A DNA stretch of 64,000 nt. Source: Rufibacter hautae. GTDB taxonomy: Bacteria > Bacteroidota > Bacteroidia > Cytophagales > Hymenobacteraceae. This document shows, in pieces, positions 56,503 through 64,000 of the stretch (position 1 is its first letter; every line of letters begins with the position of its first letter). The DNA lies in contig NZ_VKKY01000002.1 of assembly GCF_008271695.1 (NCBI RefSeq), positions 1,426,001-1,490,000 of the forward strand, written 5' to 3'. The notes under the pieces are model-generated. The model was not told where the DNA came from and did not search any database. It worked only from the letters and a program-made list of their open reading frames with translations. Position numbers and translations under genes: made by a program.

Positions 56503-57618
56503 GTGAAAGTAGCGATTGTACATGAGTGGTTCGTGGATTATTCCGGATCGGAAAGGGTGGTGGAACAGCTCCTGCAGATTTTCCCCGATGCCAGCCTGTT
56601 CTCGGTCATTGACTTCATGCCTAACCACCTGAGAAAGCACATTTTCAACAAAAAGGCTACCACTACTTTCATCCAGCGGCTTCCCTTCGCTCGCAAGCAC
56701 TACCGCAATTACCTGTTTTTGATGCCGCTGGCCATTGAACAGTTAGACGTGTCATCATTTGATGTGGTCATCTCCAGCAGCCACGCGGTGGCCAAAGGCG
56801 TTTTGACGCATTCGAACCAACTGCACGTTTGCTATTGCCACTCGCCCGCCCGCTACGCCTGGGACCTGTACCACCAATACCTGAAGGAAACCGGCCTGAA
56901 CACCGGCCTCAAAGGCATGCTGGCCAAACTGATTCTGCACCGGTTCCGGAATTGGGATGTGGCAACGGTGAACCGGGTAGACCATTTCGTGGCCAATTCA
57001 AAGTATATCGCTCGTCGCATCAAAAAGAACTACAACCGTGAGGCTACCGTCATCTATCCGCCGGTAGACGTGGAGAATTTCACGCTGTCAGAGAAACGGG
57101 AGAACTTCTATTTCACGGCCTCGCGGCTGGTGCCCTACAAACGGATTGACTTGATTGTGGAGGCGTTCAATGAGATGCCAGACAAGCAGTTGGTAGTGAT
57201 TGGCGAAGGACCTGATTACAATAAAATAAAAGCTACCGCTGCGCCTAATGTGACGTTGCTGGGGTATCAGCCATTTGGGGTGCTGAAAGATCATCTGCAG
57301 CGGGCCAAAGCGTTTGTCTTTGCCTCAGAGGAGGATTTTGGCATCACGCCGGTGGAGGCCCAGGCCTGCGGCACACCCGTCATCGCTTTAGGCAAAGGTG
57401 GCGCGCTGGAAACCATCACCCCGGAAACCGGTATTTTCTTCCCCACCCAGGACAAGGAAAGCCTGAAAGAAGCCATCAGGCTATTTGAGGGCAGCGGGGC
57501 CCGGTATGACAAACAAATCATCAGATCATCTGTTGAGAAGTTCAACCAAACCAGGTTCAGAGACGAAATGCGGCAGTTTGTATATGAGAAATACGATGAG
57601 CTTAGGCGATATAACTAA
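56503..57618 (+). CDS. Glycosyltransferase family 4
   Basis: 371 residues; start is GTG. AIVHEWFVDYSGSERVVEQL at the N-terminus, CYCHSPARYAWDLYHQYL (about 110), FVANSKYIARRIKKNYNREA, FYFTASRLVPYKRIDLIVEA (about 198) and FASEEDFGITPVEAQACGTP (about 268) form a complete GT4 enzyme of the type often found at the end of capsule or O-antigen clusters. The next gene starts 23 nt inside it. Confidence 0.93.
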   Translation: MKVAIVHEWFVDYSGSERVVEQLLQIFPDASLFSVIDFMPNHLRKHIFNKKATTTFIQRLPFARKHYRNYLFLMPLAIEQLDVSSFDVVISSSHAVAKGVLTHSNQLHVCYCHSPARYAWDLYHQYLKETGLNTGLKGMLAKLILHRFRNWDVATVNRVDHFVANSKYIARRIKKNYNREATVIYPPVDVENFTLSEKRENFYFTASRLVPYKRIDLIVEAFNEMPDKQLVVIGEGPDYNKIKATAAPNVTLLGYQPFGVLKDHLQRAKAFVFASEEDFGITPVEAQACGTPVIALGKGGALETITPETGIFFPTQDKESLKEAIRLFEGSGARYDKQIIRSSVEKFNQTRFRDEMRQFVYEKYDELRRYN

Positions 57619-58837
57619 AAGGAAAAGCGCCTTGGGCCAAGAAGTCTTCGCTTTTCTGGTTTATGTATATGCCGTTGCCGTTCCGTTAAGGTCTAACTTC
57701 AAAACTGAATTCCTGCTGGTGCTGATCTTGGGCTTCGTCTGGAATGTCTACCGCCAAGGCAATGGATTGAGCTCTATTGTCAAAAACCAAGTTTTCAGGG
57801 CGATCATGGGGTATTACGCGCTCTGCATATTGTCGCTGGTGTACACCGCCCAAACCCAAGCCACGCTGAACTTCATTGTGCTGCAGGGCACCCTGCCTTT
57901 GCTGCCCATCCTGTTTTACAAGCAACTTACCAGAAGGCAGATTAATACAGCCTTGCTGTTTTTCTCCTTAAGCTGTTTTTGCCTTTCGGTCTACGCTTCC
58001 GTTGATATTACACGGCAATACTTTGAGAAATATCCCCAGCATTGGGAACAACTCCAGCTCATTGACTGGACCTTTTTCTCTTACTTCCTGCCCCAGAACA
58101 TCCGCTTTCACGCACCTTATTACAGTCTCTACATTGGGGCATGCCTTTTGATCCACGGCTACTTTTTATATTCCACTAAGTTAACCAAGAAGAAGGCATC
58201 TTTTCTGCTGCATCTTTTCTTCTGCGTATTTTACTTTGGGTTTCAGGCACTGTTAGCCTCCAGAACCGCGCTGGTGGCTACGGTATTGGTGATGGCTTTG
58301 GTAGGCGTTTACCTGGCGCTTAGGGCCGGAAAATACGTGGTGCTGGTTGGCGTGATTCTGTTCACGATTGCCTCCAGCGTGCTGGTGTTTCAAAAGGTAA
58401 CCTATCTCAGGATCAAGTTCAGTGAGAGCGCGGGCGTGACTCAAAGAAAGATGATGTGGACCTCGGCACTGGACGTCATCAAAGCGCATCCGGTTTTGGG
58501 CGTTAGCCCCGGCGAGACCGAGAATGCCTTGGTGGATAGCTATAAGGCCAACATGTTCCAGGAGGGAGTAGATTCCAGGTTCGATGCGCACAACCAGTTC
58601 CTCATGCACGGAGTTTCCCTGGGAGTTTTAGGTGCGCTGGCTTTTGCGCTGGTACTATACTTTCTCTTCAGGGAAGCCATCCAGAAAAGAGAATTCATCC
58701 TGTTCAGTTTCGTAGCCGTTTTCGCCATTTGCTGCCTGACCGAATCCCTCATGCAGCGCCGGGACGGCACGCTGTTGTTTTCCTTTATGGTTGCTCTCCT
58801 GGTGTTTGCCCCCAAAGAGCACCTGCACAAAAGCTGA
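57596..58837 (+). CDS. O-antigen polymerase/ligase-family membrane protein, second copy
   Basis: 413 residues from MSLGDITKRKSALGQEVFAF; an upstream 37-codon frame lies inside the preceding gene and is not family-like. About ten membrane segments, with the periplasmic loop VIKAHPVLGVSPGETENALV and FDAHNQFLMHGVSLGVLGAL (about 300-350), the WaaL/Wzy_C signature with the conserved His. With the gene at 54025 this gives two family members in one cluster; one is presumably the polymerase, the other the ligase, but which is which is unknown. Confidence 0.85.
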   Translation: MSLGDITKRKSALGQEVFAFLVYVYAVAVPLRSNFKTEFLLVLILGFVWNVYRQGNGLSSIVKNQVFRAIMGYYALCILSLVYTAQTQATLNFIVLQGTLPLLPILFYKQLTRRQINTALLFFSLSCFCLSVYASVDITRQYFEKYPQHWEQLQLIDWTFFSYFLPQNIRFHAPYYSLYIGACLLIHGYFLYSTKLTKKKASFLLHLFFCVFYFGFQALLASRTALVATVLVMALVGVYLALRAGKYVVLVGVILFTIASSVLVFQKVTYLRIKFSESAGVTQRKMMWTSALDVIKAHPVLGVSPGETENALVDSYKANMFQEGVDSRFDAHNQFLMHGVSLGVLGALAFALVLYFLFREAIQKREFILFSFVAVFAICCLTESLMQRRDGTLLFSFMVALLVFAPKEHLHKS

Positions 58838-58846
58838 ATTCCTTTT

Positions 58847-58890
58847 CTTCGTTTTAGCATTGTTTTCGGCAAAATGCCTGCAAAACGAAG
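58847..58890. repeat. Dispersed palindrome, copy 13
   Basis: Outer arms CTTCGTTTT and AAAACGAAG (9 bp), inner GCATTGTTTT and AAAATGCC. It begins 10 bp past the stop codon of the second O-antigen ligase-like gene and may end the polysaccharide transcript. Confidence 0.78.
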
Positions 58891-58944
58891 TTTCCGCTTC
58901 TTGAGGTTGAGGCCACACCAAGCCTGAATCATGTATGAATTTGC

Positions 58945-58952
58945 TATCTTCG
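58945..58952 (+). promoter_or_regulatory. Possible promoter -7 box of hisS
   Basis: TATCTTCG differs from TAnnTTTG at one position and lies 20 bp before the hisS ATG. It overlaps an upstream in-frame extension that is therefore excluded from the protein. Confidence 0.4.
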
Positions 58953-58972
58953 CAGCACTAGAAAATTCATAC

Positions 58973-60355
58973 ATGAGCCAAGACAAACCTTCTATCCCTA
59001 AGGGCACCCGCGATTTTGGGCCTGCCACGGTGGTAAAACGCAACTATATCTTCTCCGTCATCAAGCGTACCTTCGAGAAATTCGGGTTTCTGCCTTTGGA
59101 GACGCCCGCTATGGAAAACCTGAGTGTGCTTACCGGCAAGTACGGCGATGAGGGAGACCAGCTTATTTTCAAGATCCTCAACTCCGGCGATTTTCTGAGC
59201 AAAGTATCGGCCCAGGACCTGGAGCAAGGCTATAAACCGCTTACCCGCAAAGTCTCGGAGAAGGCGCTGCGCTATGACCTCACTGTGCCGTTCGCCCGGT
59301 ACGTGGTCATGAACCGCAACGACATCGCTTTCCCGTTCAAACGATACCAGATCCAACCCGTGTGGCGCGCCGACCGTCCGCAGCGGGGCCGCTACCGTGA
59401 GTTCTACCAGTGCGATGCCGATGTGGTGGGCACCAACTCGCTCCTCTGCGAAGCCGAGATCATTCTCATGATGGACGAAGTCCTGAGCACCCTGGGCCTG
59501 GACGATTTCACCATCAAATTCAACCACCGTGGGCTGTTAGCTGGCATTGCTGAAGCCATCGGGGCACACGGTCGCGAGGCGGACCTGTGCGTCGCCATCG
59601 ACAAGCTAGACAAGATTGGGCAGGAAGCCGTGAACGAGGAACTGCGCCAGAAAAACTTCTCCCAGGAATCCGTGGAGAAACTTCGCCCTATCCTTAACCT
59701 CGCCGGCGACATCGCTGATCTGCTCCCGCAGCTGGACACCTTGCTGCAAGATTCAGAAGAAGGGAAACGGGGCCTGCGGGATATCCGCAGCATGTTGTCG
59801 TTTTTAGACAGTTTTACCGTAAACAAGGCTAAAATACAGCTGGATGTGACGCTGGCCCGAGGCCTCTCCTATTACACCGGCTGCATTTTTGAGGTGAAAG
59901 TAAACAACGTGCAGATGGGCAGCATCAGCGGCGGCGGCCGTTATGATAACCTCACGGGCATGTTCGGGTTGCCGAACGTGTCGGGCGTGGGCTTCTCCTT
60001 CGGGGTGGACCGCATCTTTGACGTGCTGGAGGAACTCAACCTGTTTCCGCAGGAAAGCCAGACCATCACGCAGCTGCTCATCGTGAACTTTGACGAGGAC
60101 TCCATGTGCTACTCCCTGCCCGTGCTGCAGACACTGCGGGCAGCCGGCATCTCGGCGGAACTGTACCCAGAATCGGCGAAGCTGAAAAAGCAGATGGGCT
60201 ACGCCGATCAGAAAAAGATTCCCTACGTGCTGCTGGTGGGTTCTGAGGAGATGGAGAGCGGCCTTTTGAACCTGCGCAACATGCGCACAGGTGCTCAGGA
60301 AAAACTCCCGCTTCAGGATATTTTAACCACCCTGCAAACCAACTCCGCTCACTAA
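58973..60355 (+). CDS. hisS: Histidyl-tRNA synthetase
   Basis: Class II aminoacyl-tRNA synthetase; cytoplasmic. 460 residues from MSQDKPSIPKGTRDFGP. Motif 2 (RPQRGRYREFYQCDADVVG, about 122-140), the histidine-specific blocks LARGLSYYTGCIFEVKV and SISGGGRYDNLTGMFG (about 285-335), and motif 3 (GVGFSFGVDRIFDVLEEL) are clear. The C-terminal anticodon domain follows (LLIVNFDEDSMCYSLPVL onward). Overlaps hutH by 1 nt (TAATG). Confidence 0.97.
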   Translation: MSQDKPSIPKGTRDFGPATVVKRNYIFSVIKRTFEKFGFLPLETPAMENLSVLTGKYGDEGDQLIFKILNSGDFLSKVSAQDLEQGYKPLTRKVSEKALRYDLTVPFARYVVMNRNDIAFPFKRYQIQPVWRADRPQRGRYREFYQCDADVVGTNSLLCEAEIILMMDEVLSTLGLDDFTIKFNHRGLLAGIAEAIGAHGREADLCVAIDKLDKIGQEAVNEELRQKNFSQESVEKLRPILNLAGDIADLLPQLDTLLQDSEEGKRGLRDIRSMLSFLDSFTVNKAKIQLDVTLARGLSYYTGCIFEVKVNNVQMGSISGGGRYDNLTGMFGLPNVSGVGFSFGVDRIFDVLEELNLFPQESQTITQLLIVNFDEDSMCYSLPVLQTLRAAGISAELYPESAKLKKQMGYADQKKIPYVLLVGSEEMESGLLNLRNMRTGAQEKLPLQDILTTLQTNSAH

Positions 60356-61860
60356 TGGCCGGACAGCATCTCGTTTCTTTGGCCCCGCTCTCGCTCAGAG
60401 AGATCAAGGGCATTCTGCAAAGCAGGGCCACGCTGGCTTTGTCTGAGGAAGTGGAGCAGCGCATTGACGCCAGTCATGCCTACCTGCACCAGCACCTGAC
60501 CTCGGCGCAAAAACCAGTGTACGGCATCAATACGGGCTTTGGTGCGCTCTGCAACACCACTATCTCCCCCGGCAACCTGGAAACGCTCCAGCGGAACCTG
60601 GTCATGTCGCACGCCTGCGGCACCGGTGAGGAGATTCCGGCAGAGATAGTGAAACTGATGCTGTTTTTGAAGGTGCAGTCCCTTAGCTACGGCTACAGCG
60701 GGGTGCAGCTGAGCACCGTTCGGCGTTTGTTGGCCTTCTTCAACCGCGAGGTCTACCCCATTGTCTACCAACAAGGTTCATTAGGCGCCAGCGGCGATTT
60801 GGCTCCCTTGGCGCACCTTTGCCTACCTTTGATGGGCCTGGGCGAGGTCCGGTTCCAGGAGTTCAAGCTCAAGGGCCATGAGATTCTGGACATCTTCAGT
60901 TGGGAGCCCATCCGACTGCAGGCGAAGGAAGGATTGGCGCTCCTGAACGGCACCCAGATGATGACCGCCTACGGAACCATCATCTGCCTCAAAGCCCGCC
61001 AGCTCTCGGCGGCCGCCGATGTGCTGGCCGCTCTTTCACTGGAGGCGTTTGACGGGTTAGCGGCCCCTTTCCTTCCCCAAATCCACAACGTGAGACCTCA
61101 CGGCGGACAAAGAAAGACCGCCGCCCGCATCTTGCAGCTTTTGGCCGGCAGCGAACTGCAGCAGAAGGAAAAGGCTCAGGTGCAGGACCCTTACTCTTTC
61201 CGGTGCGTACCGCAGGTGCACGGCGCCAGTCTGGATGCCCTGGAATACGCCGAAAAGGTTTTCACCACCGAGGTAAACTCCGTCACCGATAACCCCAATA
61301 TTTTCCCTGAGGAGGACCTGATTCTCTCGGGCGGAAACTTCCACGGTCAACCTTTGGCCCTGGCGCTGGACTTCCTGAGCATTGCCCTGGCCGAGTGGGG
61401 CAGCATCTCGGAGCGGCGCACGTTCCAGTTGATCTCGGGGCAGCGGGGCTTGCCGCAGTTCCTCATCCAGGAGCCAGGCCTCAATTCGGGGTTCATGATT
61501 CCGCAATACACCGCCGCCTCTATCGTTAGCCAGAATAAGCAGCTGTGCACCCCGGCCAGCGTGGATTCCATTGTCTCGTCTAACGGGCAGGAAGACCACG
61601 TGAGCATGGGCGCCAACGCGGCTACCAAGGCGTACCAGGTGGTGCTGAACGTGGAGCGGATTTTGGCCATCGAGCTGATGGCTGCCGTGCAGGCGCTGGA
61701 ATTCAGGAGACCGCTGCGTACCTCTCCGGTGTTGGAGAAAGTGGTGGAAGCCTTCAGAATGCAGGTGATGCCGCTGGAGCAGGACCGCGTTTTACAGCCA
61801 GATATTGAAAAAAGCATCAAATTTATCCAGGACTTTCCTTTTGAGGAGTTGATGGCGTGA
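60355..61860 (+). CDS. hutH: Histidine ammonia-lyase
   Basis: Deaminates histidine to urocanate. 501 residues. The MIO cofactor-forming Ala-Ser-Gly is in QGSLGASGDLAPLAHLC (residues 145-147). VYGINTGFGALCNT, NLVMSHACGTGEEIP (the Ser-His pair of histidine-type enzymes, which argues against tyrosine/phenylalanine specificity) and VTDNPNIFPEEDLILSGGNF are intact. No other hut gene is in the window. Coupling to hisS through TAATG places histidine breakdown and charging in one transcript. It overlaps the next gene by 4 nt. Confidence 0.93.
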   Translation: MAGQHLVSLAPLSLREIKGILQSRATLALSEEVEQRIDASHAYLHQHLTSAQKPVYGINTGFGALCNTTISPGNLETLQRNLVMSHACGTGEEIPAEIVKLMLFLKVQSLSYGYSGVQLSTVRRLLAFFNREVYPIVYQQGSLGASGDLAPLAHLCLPLMGLGEVRFQEFKLKGHEILDIFSWEPIRLQAKEGLALLNGTQMMTAYGTIICLKARQLSAAADVLAALSLEAFDGLAAPFLPQIHNVRPHGGQRKTAARILQLLAGSELQQKEKAQVQDPYSFRCVPQVHGASLDALEYAEKVFTTEVNSVTDNPNIFPEEDLILSGGNFHGQPLALALDFLSIALAEWGSISERRTFQLISGQRGLPQFLIQEPGLNSGFMIPQYTAASIVSQNKQLCTPASVDSIVSSNGQEDHVSMGANAATKAYQVVLNVERILAIELMAAVQALEFRRPLRTSPVLEKVVEAFRMQVMPLEQDRVLQPDIEKSIKFIQDFPFEELMA

Positions 61861-63506
61861 GAAAACGGTTCGTACTTCTGCTGTTTTGGTTGGGGATTTC
61901 CCTAAGCGCCTGGGCTCAGCAAGGTCCATGCTTTCTGGCCTATAACCAGCAGAACCAACCCGTGGAAACCTTTTGCGTGGGAGAAACGATCACCTTCAAA
62001 GATAACTCGGACCAGACCACCGTCACAGAATACTATGACTTTGACGACCGCGATGGCCTTGATTTCACCGCCAAGCAGACGTCCCACACCTTCACCACCC
62101 CCGGCCGGTTTGTGGTCACCCAATTGAAAGGCGTGGGCAACTTCTGCCCGCGTACTTTCGAGGTGAAAGCCGCTGCCCCAGTTATGCCACCGGTATTGCA
62201 GAAGCTGACCTTGCAGGGTGGATCGGTGCAGATCCAGCTGCAGACCTCGGGGGTCAATGACCTGGTGGTGGAACGAGCGACCTCCGGTTCCGGGCCATTT
62301 ACGGCCATAGAAACCCTTTCCAACGTGGCCGCAGGCCAAAGCCAGCATACTGTTTCTGTGAACTCGGGCATTGGCTGTTATCGGGTGCGCGTGACCAATA
62401 TCTGCTCGGGCCGCCAAGACATTGTGTCTAATACGGTTTGCTCCCAAACGGTGAGCGTTTCGGTGGGAGACCGGCAGAATGTGCTTTCCTGGTCGGCTAA
62501 TTCCAGCCCGAGCTCAGTGGTCAATTACCAGTTAGTACGGGGCGGGCAGCCTTACCAGAATCTGCCGGGCACCCAGACCTCCTTCACCGATACCCAAGTA
62601 GCCTGCGGCCGAAAATACACCTACCAGTTGATCGCGCTTTTGCAGAACGGAGCCCAAAGTGCTTCCCAACCCATAGAGATTGAAACCATTGGCACCACCC
62701 CTCCGGCTGTGGCGCTTCTGATTGCCAGTTTTGACCTGCAGAACAGAGTCAATCTGGAGACGGTTGTCCCGGCGGAGGAAACCTTCAAAGAGCAATCGGT
62801 TTACCGAAGCCAAGGCACTGGCGGTTTCAGTCTGATTTCGGAAAGACAGCCTAAAAACACCCTGGACGCTTCTCCTGGCAACTTAGCAGCCCCGCTGTGC
62901 TACCAGGTGGCTTACCTTGATTCCTGCAATGTATCATCTCGCCAAAGCAACAGCGCCTGCCCGGCTATCCTAAGGGCTACCCTGCAGGCGGAGGGAGGTG
63001 TCCAGCTTAATTGGAGTTCCTACGAGGGTTTTCCGTCAGGAATTGGAAGTCAGACGCTACAGTTGCTGGATGATCAGGGGCAGGTGTACTGGAGCATTCC
63101 TGTCTCGGGCCAGAGCTACCTGGATGCGCAGCCGCAGGAGAAATTTCAACGGCTTACTTACCGCCTGTTGACCACCGCTCAAAATGCCCCTTACCAGAGC
63201 TTTTCCAACACCGCCGTCATAGACCAGGCATTCCAAATCCATTTTCCTACGGCTTTCACGCCCAACAACGATGGCCTGAACGATGTCTTCCGGCCGGTGG
63301 GCACGCCGTTCGCCTCCAGGTTCACGCTGCAGGTACTCAACCGCTGGGGCCAGATCATCTTTGAGAGCAAAGACCCCAAAACCGGTTGGAACGGCATGCA
63401 CGGAGGCAAACCCTCTCCCCCAGAAACCTATATTTATCGGCTGGAAGCCGTGGATGTTAACGGCAAGAAAATTACCCAGAAAGGAACCGTCACCCTGATC
63501 AGGTAA
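61857..63506 (+). CDS. Exported protein with T9SS type B sorting domain
   Basis: 549 residues; start is GTG inside the end of hutH. A signal peptide (FVLLLFWLGISLSAWAQ) is followed by PKD/FN3-like beta domains (about 30-480) and the C-terminal gliding-motility-associated domain: FPTAFTPNNDGLNDVFRPVG (about 460-479), VLNRWGQIIFESKDPKTGWN and GTVTLIR at the end. This C-terminal domain directs secretion and surface attachment through the type IX system. The adhesin-like N-terminal part has no recognised enzymatic motif. A palindrome copy follows the stop. Confidence 0.93.
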   Translation: MRKRFVLLLFWLGISLSAWAQQGPCFLAYNQQNQPVETFCVGETITFKDNSDQTTVTEYYDFDDRDGLDFTAKQTSHTFTTPGRFVVTQLKGVGNFCPRTFEVKAAAPVMPPVLQKLTLQGGSVQIQLQTSGVNDLVVERATSGSGPFTAIETLSNVAAGQSQHTVSVNSGIGCYRVRVTNICSGRQDIVSNTVCSQTVSVSVGDRQNVLSWSANSSPSSVVNYQLVRGGQPYQNLPGTQTSFTDTQVACGRKYTYQLIALLQNGAQSASQPIEIETIGTTPPAVALLIASFDLQNRVNLETVVPAEETFKEQSVYRSQGTGGFSLISERQPKNTLDASPGNLAAPLCYQVAYLDSCNVSSRQSNSACPAILRATLQAEGGVQLNWSSYEGFPSGIGSQTLQLLDDQGQVYWSIPVSGQSYLDAQPQEKFQRLTYRLLTTAQNAPYQSFSNTAVIDQAFQIHFPTAFTPNNDGLNDVFRPVGTPFASRFTLQVLNRWGQIIFESKDPKTGWNGMHGGKPSPPETYIYRLEAVDVNGKKITQKGTVTLIR

Positions 63507-63507
63507 G

Positions 63508-63544
63508 CGTTTCAGGGCTGTTTTTGTAAATCGTGCTGAAAACC
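63508..63544. repeat. Dispersed palindrome, copy 14
   Basis: Left half CGTTTCAGGGCTGTTTTT, right half AAATCGTGCTGAAAAC. It begins immediately after the sorting-domain gene. Confidence 0.7.
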
Positions 63545-63661
63545 ATCTGTGCTTTGATAGCACCTTAAGACAAACCTTTTAAATTTATTAGATAAAATAT
63601 ATATTAGATTGATCGTCCCATAGTAATTCAATATTTCTTCTGCCCCCAACCAAGATTCGCC

Positions 63662-64000
63662 TTGAAAAGTACAGGTAAAGACGCGCCCTTCCTAAGCCAG
63701 CCATCCGCCCAAGCATCATCTTCCAGATTAGAATTCCTTGATTTTCTCCGTTGCATAGCGGCCTCGGCGGTAATGCTGCAGCATGCTCTGGAAAGCAAAT
63801 CACCTGCCTTTGCGGAATTCAGCACCAAGTATTTCCAGTTCGGGGTATTTGGCGTCACCCTCTTTTTCCTGACCAGCGGATTCATCATCCCGGTTTCCAT
63901 TGAAAGGGCCAACTCCATCAAAGCCTTTTGGATCAGCCGCATCTACCGGTTGTTTCCGCTGTACCTGGTCAGCATTCTGGTGACCCTGCTGCTCATTTCC
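63662..64000 (+). CDS. Acyltransferase (OafA/YrhL type), 3' end outside window
   Basis: 113 codons, open to the end of the window. TTG at 63662 is the most likely start; the frame is open back to 63608, but no ATG is present. The N-terminal block SSRLEFLDFLRCIAASAVML followed by FGVFGVTLFFLTSGFIIPVS and WISRIYRLFPLYLVSILVTL is typical of family-3 membrane acyltransferases, which O-acetylate surface sugars or murein. It fits with the polysaccharide genes upstream. The antisense frame over the same region is a shadow. Confidence 0.88.
   Translation, partial: MKSTGKDAPFLSQPSAQASSSRLEFLDFLRCIAASAVMLQHALESKSPAFAEFSTKYFQFGVFGVTLFFLTSGFIIPVSIERANSIKAFWISRIYRLFPLYLVSILVTLLLIS

Noticed and set aside
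57485-57595. Upstream extension of the second O-antigen ligase-like gene
   Set aside because: It lies in another frame of the preceding glycosyltransferase; the family-like sequence starts at 57596.
63628-63942. Minus-strand frame at the window end
   Set aside because: It is antisense to a convincing acyltransferase N-terminus on the plus strand.

Overview
The window is chromosomal DNA from a Bacteroidota bacterium, most likely a member of Cytophagales related to Hymenobacteraceae (genus not determinable from this text alone). Reasons: a SusC/SusD pair, a protein ending in a type B type-IX-secretion sorting domain, the ftsX-DUF3098-uppP-truB-ribF gene order, KdsA (Gram-negative LPS), no recognisable Shine-Dalgarno sequences, and promoters that fit the Bacteroidetes TTTG / TAnnTTTG pattern. 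No phage, transposase, CRISPR array or rRNA operon was found. One tRNA gene (Cys, GCA) is present.

Layout. 1-6.9 kb: housekeeping genes (5'-truncated signal peptidase I, three methyltransferases, ung, apaG, kdsA) and a membrane-anchored coiled-coil protein. 6.9-10.6 kb: cyanophycin synthetase and cyanophycinase. 10.6-13.4 kb: a gene-poor stretch, tRNA-Cys and ribosomal protein S1. 13.7-18.6 kb: a secreted protein with two TonB-plug-like repeats, an HNH nuclease, an NlpC/P60 peptidase, a thioesterase-smpB pair, a beta-lactamase-fold hydrolase and a small hydrophilic protein. 19-26 kb: an MBL-fold hydrolase and a SusC-SusD-lipoprotein operon. 26-32 kb: a DUF4844-like lipoprotein, an SpmA-SpmB fusion, a DUF1611 / dipeptide-epimerase-like pair and an M14 carboxypeptidase. 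32-42 kb: tsaD divergent from a TamB-like protein, then the ftsX-to-ribF operon. 42-46 kb: a two-subunit CoA-transferase split by a four-helix-bundle gene, and a GNAT-nitrilase fusion. 46-59 kb: a surface-polysaccharide cluster (Wzz-like, flippase, six glycosyltransferases, UDP-GlcNAc 2-epimerase, two O-antigen polymerase/ligase-like proteins). 59-64 kb: hisS-hutH-gliding-motility-type protein and a truncated acyltransferase.

The most unusual content is in the intergenic DNA. (1) About 35-44 nt imperfect palindromes of one family occur about 15 times across the window, always with the same strand polarity whatever the direction of neighbouring genes. (2) A 34-nt TGTGCTAAT-type unit flanks the four-helix-bundle gene in inverted orientation between the CoA-transferase subunits, and a third copy abuts the start of the NlpC/P60 gene. 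(3) A second short-repeat family (GAATGATTGAG-type) occurs as inverted arms at two places. Families 2 and 3 are joined precisely to start or stop codons, and some stop codons lie inside the repeats. These look like unrecognised small mobile or RNA-structured elements.

All functional calls rest on sequence motifs read by eye. No database search was run.
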